NCBI RefSeq assembly: GCF_006539885.1
Contig: NZ_BJNW01000004.1
Span: 62,001-126,000 of the forward strand
Origin: Kocuria varians
Lineage (GTDB): Bacteria; Actinomycetota; Actinomycetes; Actinomycetales; Micrococcaceae
Direction: 5' to 3'
Length of the DNA stretch: 64,000 nucleotides
In this document: piece by piece, positions 26,417-35,258 of the stretch
Layout: the number at the start of each line of letters is the position of its first letter
Position numbering within the stretch: position 1 is the stretch's first letter
Position numbers and translations under genes: made by a program
The notes under the pieces: model-generated
The model's database searches: none
Seen by the model: only the letters and a program-made list of their open reading frames with translations
Told to the model about the DNA's origin: nothing

Positions 26417-27544
26417 GTGACATCAGAGCAGCCCGGCAAGCGACTGTGGGTGAACGGTTCCGTCTACTCGCCGGCGGACCCGTTCGCCTCCGCGATCCTC
26501 GTGGACGGCACCACGGTGGCGTGGGTGGGCTCGGACGACGCCGCCCGTGGCATCGCGGGCCCGGACGTCGTCCCCGGTGACCTCCGCGCGGCCGTGGCCA
26601 CGCCGGCCTTCGTGGCGCACCATGTGCTGGCCGGTCCGGCGGACGACGCCGCCCGCCGCCTGCCGCGCGCGGCGGACGGCTACGGCGCCGTCGAGGTGCT
26701 GGGAAGCGACCCTGCCGCCCTCGAGGAGGCGGTGCGCCGCATCCGTGAGGACGGCATGCACGCCCTGCCCGTGCTCGTGCGCAAAGACGCCCCGAGCGGC
26801 GAGCTGGACGTCGCGGCGCTGCCCTCGCCGGCGCTGGGACTGGACGTGACGGCGTCGACCCCCGCGGATGCCATCCGCGAGCACCTCGTGGCGTGCACGC
26901 GGGCGGGGATCCAGGCCGTGCTCGTGCTGACGACCGCCGACACCGGTGGGGACCGCACACCGGGCCCGTCGCACGACCTGGTCCAGCGCGTGCTCGCCAG
27001 TGCCGAGGCGGCACGCGACGAGGCGGGGGAGCGTGTCTTCCGCGCCCGGGCGCACCGGCTCGTGGGCGTGGGTGCGCTCGACGATTCCCAGTGCGAGCGG
27101 CTGGTGGGGCTGTCCCTCACCGTCTCGTGCCGGGCGGGGGAGGCACCGCTGCGGGACCTCGCGCGCGTGGGCGTTCCCGTGACGCTGATGACGGACGACC
27201 CCAATCCGTGGAACGCCGTGAAGGCGGCGCTCGACGCGCCGGACGAACGGCTGCGGACCTCGGCGCGCGCCGCCTTCCTGGCGCTCACACGCGGTGCGTG
27301 GCGCGTCCACCCCGGAAGCTCCCCGCTCGCGGGCCAGCTGGTTCCCGGCGCGGAGGCCACGCTGGCCGTGTGGGACGCCGAGTCCGTGATGGTGCAGCAG
27401 GCCCAGGGGACCGGAGCCTCGTGGAGCACGGACCCGCGCGCGCGGACACCCGTTCTGCCGTCCCTGGACGACTCCCGGCTGCCGGGCTGCGAGGCCACGA
27501 TGGTCGCCGGTGCCCCGGTCAGCGGCGAGGAACCACGGCCCTGA
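26417..27544 (+). CDS. Degenerate amidohydrolase-like protein (predicted pseudoenzyme)
   Basis: A 375-residue protein with the outline of an Amidohydro_3 enzyme: an N-terminal beta sandwich (WVNGSVYSPADPFASAILVDGTTVAWVG), a barrel-like middle with VGVPVTLMTDDPNPWNAVKAAL, and the closing ARAAFLALTRGAWRVH and GQLVPGAEATLAVWD segments. The strand that normally carries the metal-binding His-x-His reads ATPAFVAHHV, with no His-x-His. The chain is roughly 150 residues shorter than active family members. It is probably a non-catalytic remnant kept for another role, or a decaying gene. GTG at 26417 follows GGAAGGAG. Confidence 0.7.
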   Translation: MTSEQPGKRLWVNGSVYSPADPFASAILVDGTTVAWVGSDDAARGIAGPDVVPGDLRAAVATPAFVAHHVLAGPADDAARRLPRAADGYGAVEVLGSDPAALEEAVRRIREDGMHALPVLVRKDAPSGELDVAALPSPALGLDVTASTPADAIREHLVACTRAGIQAVLVLTTADTGGDRTPGPSHDLVQRVLASAEAARDEAGERVFRARAHRLVGVGALDDSQCERLVGLSLTVSCRAGEAPLRDLARVGVPVTLMTDDPNPWNAVKAALDAPDERLRTSARAAFLALTRGAWRVHPGSSPLAGQLVPGAEATLAVWDAESVMVQQAQGTGASWSTDPRARTPVLPSLDDSRLPGCEATMVAGAPVSGEEPRP

Positions 27545-27732
27545 GGGTGCGTTTTCATCTTGGAGGTTGCGTCCGCTGAGGTTAGACTGAGTTCTTACTG
27601 CCGGGTGGGTCCATCCGTCCTTAGAAAACAGAACGCGGCCGAGCGTCGCGTCTGGTCCGAAGGCGGATGGGCCTGCCCAGTGGTCTGTTCGGGCTCCGTC
27701 GCCCGACTACCAGCGGCATGAAAGGACGCCCG

Positions 27733-28473
27733 GTGCGAGTTCTCACCATCATCCCCACGTACAACGAACGTGAGTCGTTGCCCACGGTCATCACGCGACT
27801 GCGCGCTGCAGTGCCGGACGCCCACGTCCTGATCGCGGACGACAACAGCCCCGACGGCACCGGCGACATGGCCGACGAGTTCGCGGCCCGGGACGAGAAC
27901 ATCCACGTCCTGCACCGTGCCGCGAAGGAGGGCCTTGGCCCCGCCTACCTCGCCGGCTTCGCGTGGGGTCTGGAGCGCGGCTACGAGGTCCTCGTGGAGA
28001 TGGACGCGGACTGCTCCCACCAGCCGGAGCAGCTGCCCCTGCTGCTGGACGCCATCGAGCAGGGCGCGGACATGGCGGTCGGCTCGCGCTACGTGCCGGG
28101 CGGGCGCACCGAGAACTGGCCCCTGCAGCGCCAGATCATCTCCCGCGGCGGCAACCTGTACTCGCGGATCCTGCTCGGGACCGCCATCCACGACATCACC
28201 GGCGGCTTCCGCGCCTACCGGGACACCACCCTGCGTGCCCTGGACCTGGACTCGGTGCAGTCGCGAGGCTACTGCTTCCAGATCGACCTCGCGTGGCGCG
28301 CGGAGCAGCTCGGCCTCACCATCGTGGAGGTGCCCATCACGTTCGTCGAGCGCGAGGAGGGCGTCTCCAAGATGAGCAACGACGTCACCGTGGAGGCCGC
28401 GACCAACGTGGCCAAGTGGGGCCTCACGGCGCGCGCTAAGACGCTCGCGGCCAAGCTCGGCATCGGTCGCTGA
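27733..28473 (+). CDS. Polyprenol monophosphomannose synthase (Ppm/DPM1-like GT2)
   Basis: A 246-residue family 2 glycosyltransferase. It begins [31 protein letters not shown] holds the nucleotide-binding Asp residues. [14 protein letters not shown] contains the D-x-D-like metal site, and GGFRAYR follows. This matches the soluble catalytic domain of Ppm1/DPM1, which transfers mannose from GDP-mannose to polyprenyl phosphate for lipoglycan and protein mannosylation. There are no C-terminal membrane helices, so it is the soluble type. GTG at 27733 is preferred because GAAAGGA lies 5-12 bases upstream; an ATG at 27718 precedes that site. TAGACT at 27583 is a possible -10. Confidence 0.9.
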   Translation: MRVLTIIPTYNERESLPTVITRLRAAVPDAHVLIADDNSPDGTGDMADEFAARDENIHVLHRAAKEGLGPAYLAGFAWGLERGYEVLVEMDADCSHQPEQLPLLLDAIEQGADMAVGSRYVPGGRTENWPLQRQIISRGGNLYSRILLGTAIHDITGGFRAYRDTTLRALDLDSVQSRGYCFQIDLAWRAEQLGLTIVEVPITFVEREEGVSKMSNDVTVEAATNVAKWGLTARAKTLAAKLGIGR

Positions 28474-28502
28474 CCCGGACCCCGCTCACTTCGCAGACAA
28501 CT

Positions 28503-28530
28503 GTGGCCCCCGTCCTCGGACGGGGGCCAC
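28503..28530. terminator. Bidirectional terminator between the Ppm gene and rbpA
   Basis: Perfect 13-base arms (28503-28515 and 28518-28530) with a TC loop lie between convergent genes ending at 28473 and 28550. Confidence 0.8.
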
Positions 28531-28549
28531 GGTCGTGTGCGGGTCGAAC

Positions 28550-28885
28550 TCAGAGCGCGTGCTGCTCCTCGTAGAACGCGAGGCGCTGCTTGAGGGTCTC
28601 CTCGAGCTCCTCGACGCTGCGCCGCTCCAGGAGCATGTCCCAGTGCGAGCGCTGGTGCTTCTCGTTGGGGTTCTCGGGCTTCTCACCGTTGACCAGGATG
28701 GCTTCCTGGCCGGTCTTGGTGGTCCACACCGGGGGGATCTCCGCCTCCGCGGCGAACATCACCGAGACGGACTCGCCCTCGGCGGTGCGGTACTCCACGC
28801 GCTGGCGCGGGGCGGGCTCCACCCCGGACTCGGTCTCCATGGACTGGGAGCCCAGGCGCATTCCTCGTAGGCTGCGGTCACTCAC
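28550..28885 (-). CDS. rbpA: RNA polymerase-binding protein RbpA
   Basis: A 111-residue actinobacterial transcription factor. The N-terminal SLRGMRLGSQSMETE tail is the region that reaches toward the RNA polymerase active centre. The core domain (RVEYRTAEGESVSVMFAAEAEIPPVWTTKTGQEA) and the C-terminal sigma-interaction region with HWDMLLERRSVEELEETL are present. RbpA stabilises the open complex with the primary sigma factor. GTG start at 28885 with GGAAGGA upstream. The zinc cysteines of some RbpA core domains are absent, as in many family members. Confidence 0.95.
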   Translation of the reverse strand: MSDRSLRGMRLGSQSMETESGVEPAPRQRVEYRTAEGESVSVMFAAEAEIPPVWTTKTGQEAILVNGEKPENPNEKHQRSHWDMLLERRSVEELEETLKQRLAFYEEQHAL

Positions 28886-29003
28886 GCAACGATCCTTCCT
28901 GCCGTACGCTCTGCCGGTTCCGGCGGGCGACGCCGCGGCGTCCCGTGGACGCGCGGGTCACCCTGCGGGCCCCGACTTCTTCTTCCGTGAACGTAACCCG
29001 AGC

Positions 29004-30188
29004 TCAGCGGGTTTCATTCCCGGGGTCGTCCTGCCGGTGCTGCGGGGCGGCACCCGCGTCCGGGGTGCTGCCCGGGGCGTCCTCGACCGTGTTCTCCACG
29101 TCCTCCTCGGCCACGTGCGGGTCCCGGGCCTGCTGCGCGATCGGAGAGGTGTACGGGGAGTCGGGCATCTCGAAGTCGTTCGGGTCCGTGAGGGTGAGGT
29201 CCGGCTCGAGGTCCTCCTCCGTGACCTTCACCGTCTCGTGCGCCACGATCGGCTCGTCGGAGGGGAGGTCGGCGGGCACGTTGGGCTCGTCGTCGTCCCC
29301 GCCGGGGCCGTCCGAGGCACCCGGGTTGAGGTAGGAGCCCACGCCGCGCAGGGCGCCGGTGAGCTCGGCCGGGATCATCCACACCTTGTTGGCGCTGCCC
29401 TCGGCCACCTTCGGCAGCGTCTGGATGTACTGGTAGGCCAGCAGCTTCTGGGTGGGCTTCGCGCGGTGGATGGAGTCGAAGACCTTGGCGATGGCCTGGG
29501 CCTCGCCGTCCGCGCGCAGGATCGCGGCCTTGGCGTCACCCTCGGCGGAGAGGACGGCCGCCTGGCGCTCACCCTCGGCGGTGAGGATCGAGGACTGCTT
29601 CTCGCCCTCGGCCGTGAGGATCGCGGCGCGGCGGTCTCGCTCGGCGCGCATCTGCTTCTCCATGGAGTCCTGGATGGACGGCGGGGGAGTGATCTCCTTG
29701 ATGTCCACGCGGGAGATGCGGATGCCCCAGCGCCCGGTGGTGGAGTCCAGCACACCGCGCAGCTCGGCGTTGATCTTGTCGCGGGAGGTGAGGGTCTCCT
29801 CGAGGTTCAGCCCGCCCACCACGTTGCGCAGCGTTGCGCTCGTGAGCTCGTCCACGGCCTGGATATAGTTGGTGATCTCGTACGTGGCGGCGCGCGGGTC
29901 GGTGACCTGGAAGTAGACCACGGTGTCGATGCCGACCACGAGGTTGTCCTCCGTGATCACGGACTGGGCCGGGAACGGCACGACCTGCTCACGCAGGTCG
30001 ATCAGCGGCAGCAGCCGGTCGATGAAGGGGATCAGGAAATGCAGACCGGGGTTCAGCGTGGCCTGGTACTTGCCCAGGCGCTCGACGATGCCGGCGCGCG
30101 ACTGCGGGATGATCCGCACCGCCTTGACCAGCGCGATGACCGCGGCGAGCACCACCACGACCAGCAGTGTGAGGATGACGACAGACAT
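29004..30188 (-). CDS. SPFH/stomatin-like membrane protein (QmcA type)
   Basis: A 394-residue protein with one N-terminal membrane helix (about 4-24). An SPFH domain follows: RAGIVERLGKYQATLNPGLHFLIPFIDR, then VDIKEITPPPSIQDSMEKQMRAERDRRAAILTAEGEKQ. Three tandem copies of an A-I/V-L-x-A-E/D-G motif lie in the coiled coil (about 195-240). The C-terminal 100 residues are acidic and disordered. Such proteins form membrane scaffolds. ATG at 30188 with GAAAGG upstream. The gene lies downstream of nfeD on the same strand with a 220-base spacer; NfeD is the standard partner of this family. Confidence 0.88.
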   Translation of the reverse strand: MSVVILTLLVVVVLAAVIALVKAVRIIPQSRAGIVERLGKYQATLNPGLHFLIPFIDRLLPLIDLREQVVPFPAQSVITEDNLVVGIDTVVYFQVTDPRAATYEITNYIQAVDELTSATLRNVVGGLNLEETLTSRDKINAELRGVLDSTTGRWGIRISRVDIKEITPPPSIQDSMEKQMRAERDRRAAILTAEGEKQSSILTAEGERQAAVLSAEGDAKAAILRADGEAQAIAKVFDSIHRAKPTQKLLAYQYIQTLPKVAEGSANKVWMIPAELTGALRGVGSYLNPGASDGPGGDDDEPNVPADLPSDEPIVAHETVKVTEEDLEPDLTLTDPNDFEMPDSPYTSPIAQQARDPHVAEEDVENTVEDAPGSTPDAGAAPQHRQDDPGNETR

Positions 30189-30408
30189 GGGGACCTTTCG
30201 GTGGGGGTTGGCGCACACGGTCCGGGTGAGGGTCTCTCACTCCGGGGCCCGGTGCGGTTGACGGTGGGTCGGATGCCATGGAGGTGGGTGCGCGTGGGGT
30301 CCGGCGGGCTGCGGACCGGGGGTTTCCGGAGCAGGTGGGTTCCGGGAGGGTCGGCGACGCCGCACGGCAGGGTGGCACGGCGGCGTCGTCGCCCGGGGTG
30401 GGCTCGGG

Positions 30409-30900
30409 TCAGGGGCGGCGGCGGTCCGCGGGCAGCGCCGCGGCGTCCGCGGGGGCCGTGGTGGTGACGACGGCGGTGGCGCCGTCGATGCGCTCGACGT
30501 ACACCGTGCTGCCCTCGGCCAGCGGGGGGTCGAGCTGTGCCCGCGCCGTCCAGATGTCACCCTCGAGCCGCACGAGACCACTGTGCGGGCCCACGGGCTC
30601 CAGGACGGTGCACGGCAGCCCGATCAGCCGCTCGGCGTTGGAGCGTGTGGTGGGAGAGGACCTGTTGAGACGGCGCAGCGCGAGCGGGCGGATCAGGAAG
30701 ATCAGCAGAACCGAGATCACGGCGAAGAGCACGACCTGCAGGGTGAAGCTGTCCATCACCAGGCTCACGCCCGCGGTCAGCAGGGCCGCGAGCGACATCA
30801 TCAGGAAGAGGAAGTCCAGCGTGAGCATCTCGATGGCGGCCAGCGCCAGCATGATGATCAGCCAGAAGATCCAGGGGTTGTCGACCAGTGATTGCCACAC
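30409..30900 (-). CDS. NfeD family protein
   Basis: A 163-residue short-form NfeD protein. Three or four hydrophobic helices (about residues 8-72) precede a C-terminal OB-fold domain with IGLPCTVLEPVGPHSGLVRLEGDIWTARA and STVYVERIDGATAVV. The short form lacks the ClpP-like protease domain and works with SPFH proteins; the SPFH gene is next downstream. GTG start at 30900, with GGAG about 8 bases upstream. The spacer between the two genes (30189-30408) holds no other gene I can see; it contains a near-copy of the 11-base word at about 30381. Confidence 0.88.
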   Translation of the reverse strand: MWQSLVDNPWIFWLIIMLALAAIEMLTLDFLFLMMSLAALLTAGVSLVMDSFTLQVVLFAVISVLLIFLIRPLALRRLNRSSPTTRSNAERLIGLPCTVLEPVGPHSGLVRLEGDIWTARAQLDPPLAEGSTVYVERIDGATAVVTTTAPADAAALPADRRRP

Positions 30901-30921
30901 GGTGAGGCTCCGTCCTCGTCA

Positions 30922-30932
30922 GGCGTCGTCGT
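30922..30932 (+). repeat. Intergenic copy of the 11-base repeat upstream of nfeD
   Basis: Exact GGCGTCGTCGT 21 bases upstream of the nfeD start codon, in its 5' leader or promoter. Confidence 0.55.
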
Positions 30933-31145
30933 TTCGTGTGAATCACCCGGACGCCGGCCGAGAGCTCACACCACTGCGTCAGCCCCATTGTGCCCTACCC
31001 CACCCGGAAGAGTGGGGGACGGCACGCGCGGAGCAACGCGGGAGCTCGAATCCGGCCCCGGCCACCACACGGCGGGTCCACGGCGCGGGAGCGGCGCGAG
31101 AGTTTCCCCGCGAGAGAAATCGGTGACGACCGGTTGCACGCCACG

Positions 31146-31151
31146 TACTAT
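31146..31151 (+). promoter_or_regulatory. Putative -10 element (TACTAT) of the PRC-barrel gene
   Basis: TACTAT with GGTGAC 18 bases upstream is the best promoter candidate. It would give a leader of about 90 bases. Confidence 0.4.
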
Positions 31152-31249
31152 GGATCACGAAGACTGACCGCACACCCACTGCGGGGCGGTGGCCTTACGA
31201 GGAGCACAACCGTGCGCTGAAAGCAGAGACTTACTGAGGAGTTAATGCG

Positions 31250-32095
31250 ATGACCACGTTCGATGTGAATGCAATTCTGTCCAGCACGGCCTACGGGTCC
31301 GACGGCGACAAGATCGGCAAGGTCGAGCAGGTTTTCCTGGACGACAACTCCGGCGAGCCCACGTTCCTGACCGTGAACACCGGTCTGTTCGGTGCCAAGG
31401 AGAACTTCGTGCCGGTCAAGGGTGCCAGCCAGGACGGCGACCGCGTGGTCCTGCCCTACACCAAGGACGTCGTCAAGGACGCCCCCAAGGTGGACGCGGA
31501 CCAGCACCTCTCTCCCGCTGAGGAGGAGGAGCTCTACCGCTACTACGAGCTGAACTACGAGGGTGGCCGCACCGCCGGCACCGACCGCGACCGCAACGCC
31601 GCGGCGGCCGGGACCGCGGGTGCCGCCGGCACCGCCGCTACCGGTCGTGACCGCGACGTCGCCGCCGACCGCGAGCGCACCGCCGCGGACCAGGATCGCC
31701 GCGTCGCCGCCGGTGAGGACGCCTCCGTGGTCCGCCACGAGGAGCGCCTCAACGTGGGCACCGAAGAGCGCGAAGCCGGCCACGCCCGTCTGCGCAAGTA
31801 CGTGGTCACCGACCACGAGACCGTCGACGTCCCCGTCGAGCGCGAAGAGGTCACCGTGGAGCGAACCCCGCTCAACGGCACCGAGGCCCGCGTCGACAAC
31901 GGCGTCATCGGCGAGGAAGAGGTGGACGTCACCCTGCACGAGGAGCGCCCCGTCGTCGAGAAGGAAGCCGTGGCCGTCGAGGAGGTCGGGCTGAACAAGC
32001 AGACCGTCCAGGAGACGCAGCGTGTCGAGGCGGACGTGCAGAAGGAGCAGGTGGACGTCGAGACCGACGCCGACCGCGACCTGCCCCGCCACTGA
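31250..32095 (+). CDS. PRC-barrel and DUF2382 domain protein
   Basis: A 281-residue soluble, highly charged protein. Residues 1-75 form a PRC barrel (SSTAYGSDGDKIGKVEQVFLDDNSGEPTFLTVNTGLFG). An Ala/Arg/Asp-rich linker follows (about 100-160). The C-terminal DUF2382 domain (SVVRHEERLNVGTEEREAGHARLRKYVVTDHETVDVPVEREEVTVER) is a repetitive Glu/Val beta-rich region. Actinobacteria and Deinococcus carry several such proteins, often stress-induced; the function is unknown. A GAGGAG lies about 8 bases before the ATG. The gene ends at an unusually strong hairpin. Confidence 0.88.
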   Translation: MTTFDVNAILSSTAYGSDGDKIGKVEQVFLDDNSGEPTFLTVNTGLFGAKENFVPVKGASQDGDRVVLPYTKDVVKDAPKVDADQHLSPAEEEELYRYYELNYEGGRTAGTDRDRNAAAAGTAGAAGTAATGRDRDVAADRERTAADQDRRVAAGEDASVVRHEERLNVGTEEREAGHARLRKYVVTDHETVDVPVEREEVTVERTPLNGTEARVDNGVIGEEEVDVTLHEERPVVEKEAVAVEEVGLNKQTVQETQRVEADVQKEQVDVETDADRDLPRH

Positions 32096-32130
32096 TCCCC
32101 TCCCGGGCGTGAGTGACGCGCCCGAGCAGT

Positions 32131-32176
32131 GACACGGCTGTACCCCGGACCGCAAGGTCCGGGGTACAGCCGTGTC
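32131..32176 (+). terminator. Very strong hairpin after the PRC-barrel gene
   Basis: A perfect 21-base-pair stem (32131-32151 with 32156-32176) closes a GCAA tetraloop of the GNRA class. It is the longest perfect stem found in the window. There is no T-tract. Confidence 0.8.
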
Positions 32177-32247
32177 CGGCGTGAACCCGGGCCTGACGTG
32201 AACCCCTGTCCGGAGCGCAGCCGTGTCCGGAGCGCGATCACCTCCGG
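32163..32247 (+). repeat. Five imperfect 17-base tandem units upstream of thrS
   Basis: Units begin at 32163, 32180, 32197, 32214 and 32231. Units 1 and 4 share a 13-base CAGCCGTGTCCGG. Units 2 and 3 share CGTGAACCC. Units 3, 4 and 5 end in TCCGG. The first unit overlaps the right arm of the terminator. Confidence 0.6.
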
Positions 32248-32318
32248 CGGGTCTCGGGCGCGAGCGGGCTCACACGTCCCGCGCGCGGTGCCGCGTCGTG
32301 CCTGCGCAGGGGGCGCGG

Positions 32319-32324
32319 TAGCAT
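32319..32324 (+). promoter_or_regulatory. Putative -10 element (TAGCAT) of thrS
   Basis: TAGCAT lies 97 bases before the thrS ATG and about 70 bases downstream of the 17-base repeat array. Confidence 0.45.
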
Positions 32325-32421
32325 CGACAGGGCCGCCGGCGGGCCGTGGCACGGTCCACCCGGCGGGGCGCACGCCCCAGGTACGGGCGGGCACACATGA
32401 CATCTGATGAGGAGAAACACC

Positions 32422-34653
32422 ATGACGGACGCCCCTTCACTTCGCCTGAGCGTGGACGGCGAGTCCCGGACCGTTGCCGAGGGCACCACGGCGGCGGGGC
32501 TCTACGAGCAGCAGCGTGACGTGGTGGTGGCGCACATCAACGGTGTGCTCAAGGACCTCGCGACCCCCCTGCGGGAGGGTGACGTCGTGGAGCGCGTTCT
32601 CGTGAGCGATCCCGAGGGTCTGGAAGTGCTGCGGCACTCCACGGCGCACGTCATGGCCCAGGCCGTGCAGGAGCTGCGCCCGGACGCCAAGCTGGGCATC
32701 GGCCCCTACATCACGGACGGCTTCTACTTCGACTTCGACGTCGAGGAGCCCTTCACCCCGGAGGACCTGAAGAAGCTCGAGAAGTCGATGCTGAAGATCG
32801 TCAACAAGAACCAGATCTTCCGCCGCCGCAGTGTGAGCGAGGACGAGGCCCGCGCGGAGATGGCGGACGAGCCGTACAAGCTCGAGCTGATCGACCTCGC
32901 CGGTGGCCCGGGCTCCGGCGCGGTGGACGAGTCCGCGGAGGGCGCCTCGGTGGAGGTGGCCGCCGGCGACCTGACCATCTACGACAACGTGGACCGCAAG
33001 AGCGGCGAGACGGTCTGGAAGGACCTCTGCCGCGGCCCGCACCTGCCGGACACCAAGCACATCGGCAACGGCTACGCCCTGATGCGCTCCGCCGCCGCGT
33101 ACTGGCGCGGCAACGAGAAGAACAAGCAGCTGCAGCGCATCTACGGCACGGCCTGGCCCACCAAGGACGAGCTCAAGGCCTACAAGGACCGCCTCGCGGA
33201 GGCCGAGCGGCGCGACCACCGCAAGCTGGGCGTGGAGCTGGACCTCTTCTCCTTCCCGGACGAGCTGGGCTCGGGTCTGCCGGTCTTTCACCCCAAGGGC
33301 GGGATCATCCGCAAGGAGATGGAGGACTACTCGCGGGAGCGCCACGCCCGCGCCGGCTACGAGTTCGTGTACACGCCGCACATCACCAAGGGCCACCTCT
33401 ACGAGGTCTCCGGCCACCTGGACTGGTACCGGGACGGCATGTTCCCGCCCATGCACGTGGACGAGGAGCGGGACCCGGAGACGGGCGAGCTGACCAAGCC
33501 GGGCCAGGACTACTACCTCAAGCCCATGAACTGCCCCATGCACAACCTGATCTACCGCTCCCGGGGCCGGTCCTACCGTGAGCTGCCGCTGCGGCTGTTC
33601 GAGTTCGGCGCGGTGTACCGCTACGAGAAGTCCGGCGTGATCCACGGTCTGACGCGCGTGCGCGGCATGACCCAGGACGACGCCCACATCTACTGCACCC
33701 GCGAGCAGATGAAGGGCGAGCTCACGAGCACCCTGAACTTCGTGCTGTCCCTGCTCAAGGACTACGGCATGGAGGACTTCTACCTGGAGCTGTCCACCAA
33801 GGACCCGGAGAAGTTCGTGGGCTCGGACGAGATCTGGGACGAGGCCACGCGCACCCTGCAAGAGGTCGCGGAGGAGTCCGGTCTGGAGCTCGTCCCGGAT
33901 CCCGCGGGGGCGGCGTTCTACGGTCCGAAGATCTCGGTGCAGGCCCGGGACGCGATCGGCCGCACGTGGCAGATGTCCACGATCCAGCTGGACTTCAACC
34001 TGCCCGAGCGCTTCGACCTGGAGTACCAGGCCTCGGACGGCACGCGGCAGCGGCCCGTGATGATCCACCGGGCGCTCTTCGGCTCGGTGGAGCGCTTCAT
34101 GGGCGTGCTCACGGAGCACTACGCGGGTGCGTTCCCGGCGTGGCTCTCGCCCGTTCAGATGCGCGCGATCCCCGTGGCGGACGCCTTCGACGATTACCTG
34201 GACGGCTTCGCGCAGAAGCTGCGGGAGCGCGGTGTGCGCGTGGAGGTGGACACCTCCTCGGACCGCTTCCCCAAGAAGATCCGCACGGCGTCCAAGGACA
34301 AGATCCCGTTCGTCGTGATCGCCGGCGGGGACGACGCCGAGGCTGGCACCGTCTCCTTCCGCTTCCGTGACGGCTCCCAGTTCAACGGGGTCTCCCAGGA
34401 CGACGCCGTGGAGCTGATCTCCCGCCACATCTCCGAGCGGGTGAACGAGGACCCCACCGCGCCGGCGGAGGAGGACGTGGTCGTGAGCGAGACGGTCGTG
34501 GAGGACGCCGCGGACGCGCCGACGACGCCGGAGCCCGCCGCCCCGGCGCACGGCACCTCGGCGCCCGGTGCCTCGGAGCACAGCGGTTCCGAGCAGGGTA
34601 CCGCCGCACCGGAGACCGGAACGGGCGGGCCGGACGCCCCGGGACGGCCGTGA
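32422..34653 (+). CDS. thrS: Threonyl-tRNA synthetase
   Basis: A 743-residue class II synthetase. An N-terminal TGS domain (about 5-70) and an editing domain with [14 protein letters not shown] and its zinc-like His/Cys motif (around 73-245) precede the catalytic core. The zinc-binding Cys lies in [46 protein letters not shown] contains motif 2 and the second ligand, and [14 protein letters not shown] the third ligand and motif 3. A standard anticodon-binding domain ends near residue 675. About 65 further residues form a Glu/Pro/Ala/Ser-rich tail absent from typical ThrS. ATG at 32422 follows GAGGAG. The stop overlaps the HIT gene start. Confidence 0.97.
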   Translation: MTDAPSLRLSVDGESRTVAEGTTAAGLYEQQRDVVVAHINGVLKDLATPLREGDVVERVLVSDPEGLEVLRHSTAHVMAQAVQELRPDAKLGIGPYITDGFYFDFDVEEPFTPEDLKKLEKSMLKIVNKNQIFRRRSVSEDEARAEMADEPYKLELIDLAGGPGSGAVDESAEGASVEVAAGDLTIYDNVDRKSGETVWKDLCRGPHLPDTKHIGNGYALMRSAAAYWRGNEKNKQLQRIYGTAWPTKDELKAYKDRLAEAERRDHRKLGVELDLFSFPDELGSGLPVFHPKGGIIRKEMEDYSRERHARAGYEFVYTPHITKGHLYEVSGHLDWYRDGMFPPMHVDEERDPETGELTKPGQDYYLKPMNCPMHNLIYRSRGRSYRELPLRLFEFGAVYRYEKSGVIHGLTRVRGMTQDDAHIYCTREQMKGELTSTLNFVLSLLKDYGMEDFYLELSTKDPEKFVGSDEIWDEATRTLQEVAEESGLELVPDPAGAAFYGPKISVQARDAIGRTWQMSTIQLDFNLPERFDLEYQASDGTRQRPVMIHRALFGSVERFMGVLTEHYAGAFPAWLSPVQMRAIPVADAFDDYLDGFAQKLRERGVRVEVDTSSDRFPKKIRTASKDKIPFVVIAGGDDAEAGTVSFRFRDGSQFNGVSQDDAVELISRHISERVNEDPTAPAEEDVVVSETVVEDAADAPTTPEPAAPAHGTSAPGASEHSGSEQGTAAPETGTGGPDAPGRP

Positions 34654-35219
34654 CCGGGCGGGGCCCGGCGTCGGGCGAGGGTGTGGAGCGGGACGAGTTC
34701 GAGCTCCCGGGTGTGCCGGACGGCTTCCAGCGGCTGTGGACCCCTCACCGCCTCGCGTACGTGCGCGGTGAGGACACCTCCGTGGAGCAGCCACCTGGCT
34801 GCCCCTTCTGCAACGCGCCCGACCGCCCCGACGCCGAGTCCCTGATCGTGCACCGCGGGGAGCACTGCTTCGCCGTGCTCAACCTCTTCCCGTACAACCC
34901 CGGGCACGTGCTGGTGTGCCCGTACCGCCACGTCGCGGACCTGGAGGAGCTCACGGACGAGGAGCTGTGGGAGCTGAACACCCTCACGCGCACCGCGGTG
35001 CGCGTGATCCGGGAGATCTCCCAGCCCAATGCATTCAACGTGGGGCTCAACCTGGGCCCCGCCGCCGGGGGGTCGATCTCGGAGCACCTGCACCAGCACG
35101 TGGTGCCCCGGTGGACCGGGGACGCGAACTTCATGCCCGTGATCGCCCAGACGAAGCCCCTGATCCAGACCCTCGGCTCCGCCCGCGAGGACATCGCGGG
35201 GGCGTGGCCGCAGGCCTGA
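34650..35219 (+). CDS. HIT domain protein (Ap4A phosphorylase/hydrolase-like)
   Basis: A 189-residue nucleotide hydrolase or transferase. The histidine triad is [12 protein letters not shown] (about residues 146-157). CPFCN (51-55) and H-x17-H features suggest a zinc site like that of actinobacterial Ap4A phosphorylases. The GTG start at 34650 overlaps the thrS stop (GTGA), giving tight coupling. In many actinobacteria this gene is followed by the phosphatidylinositol phosphate synthase and PimA genes; here murT follows directly after 39 bases. Confidence 0.9.
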   Translation: MTGRGPASGEGVERDEFELPGVPDGFQRLWTPHRLAYVRGEDTSVEQPPGCPFCNAPDRPDAESLIVHRGEHCFAVLNLFPYNPGHVLVCPYRHVADLEELTDEELWELNTLTRTAVRVIREISQPNAFNVGLNLGPAAGGSISEHLHQHVVPRWTGDANFMPVIAQTKPLIQTLGSAREDIAGAWPQA

Positions 35220-35245
35220 CCCCGCAGGACGCCGCAACCGCTCAC

Positions 35246-35251
35246 TAGGAT
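35246..35251 (+). promoter_or_regulatory. Leaderless -10 element (TAGGAT) of murT
   Basis: TAGGAT is followed by 7 bases and the ATG at 35259. An earlier in-frame ATG at 35250 overlaps the hexamer and would not be in a leaderless transcript. Confidence 0.6.
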
Positions 35252-35258
35252 GGAACCC

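Larger units (their letters stand above)
30901..31249. other. Intergenic region between nfeD (minus) and the PRC-barrel gene (plus)
   Basis: A 349-base divergent promoter region without a gene I can support. It contains an exact copy of the 11-base repeat (30922-30932), a TACTAT hexamer at 31146-31151 with GGTGAC 18 bases upstream (a plausible promoter for the PRC-barrel gene), and a GAGGAG ribosome-binding site near 31237. Confidence 0.6.
32096..32421. other. Intergenic region between the PRC-barrel gene and thrS
   Basis: A 326-base gap without a supported gene. It holds the 21-base-pair terminator, an array of imperfect 17-base repeats (32163-32247), a TAGCAT hexamer at 32319-32324 and the thrS GAGGAG ribosome-binding site. 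Confidence 0.7.
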
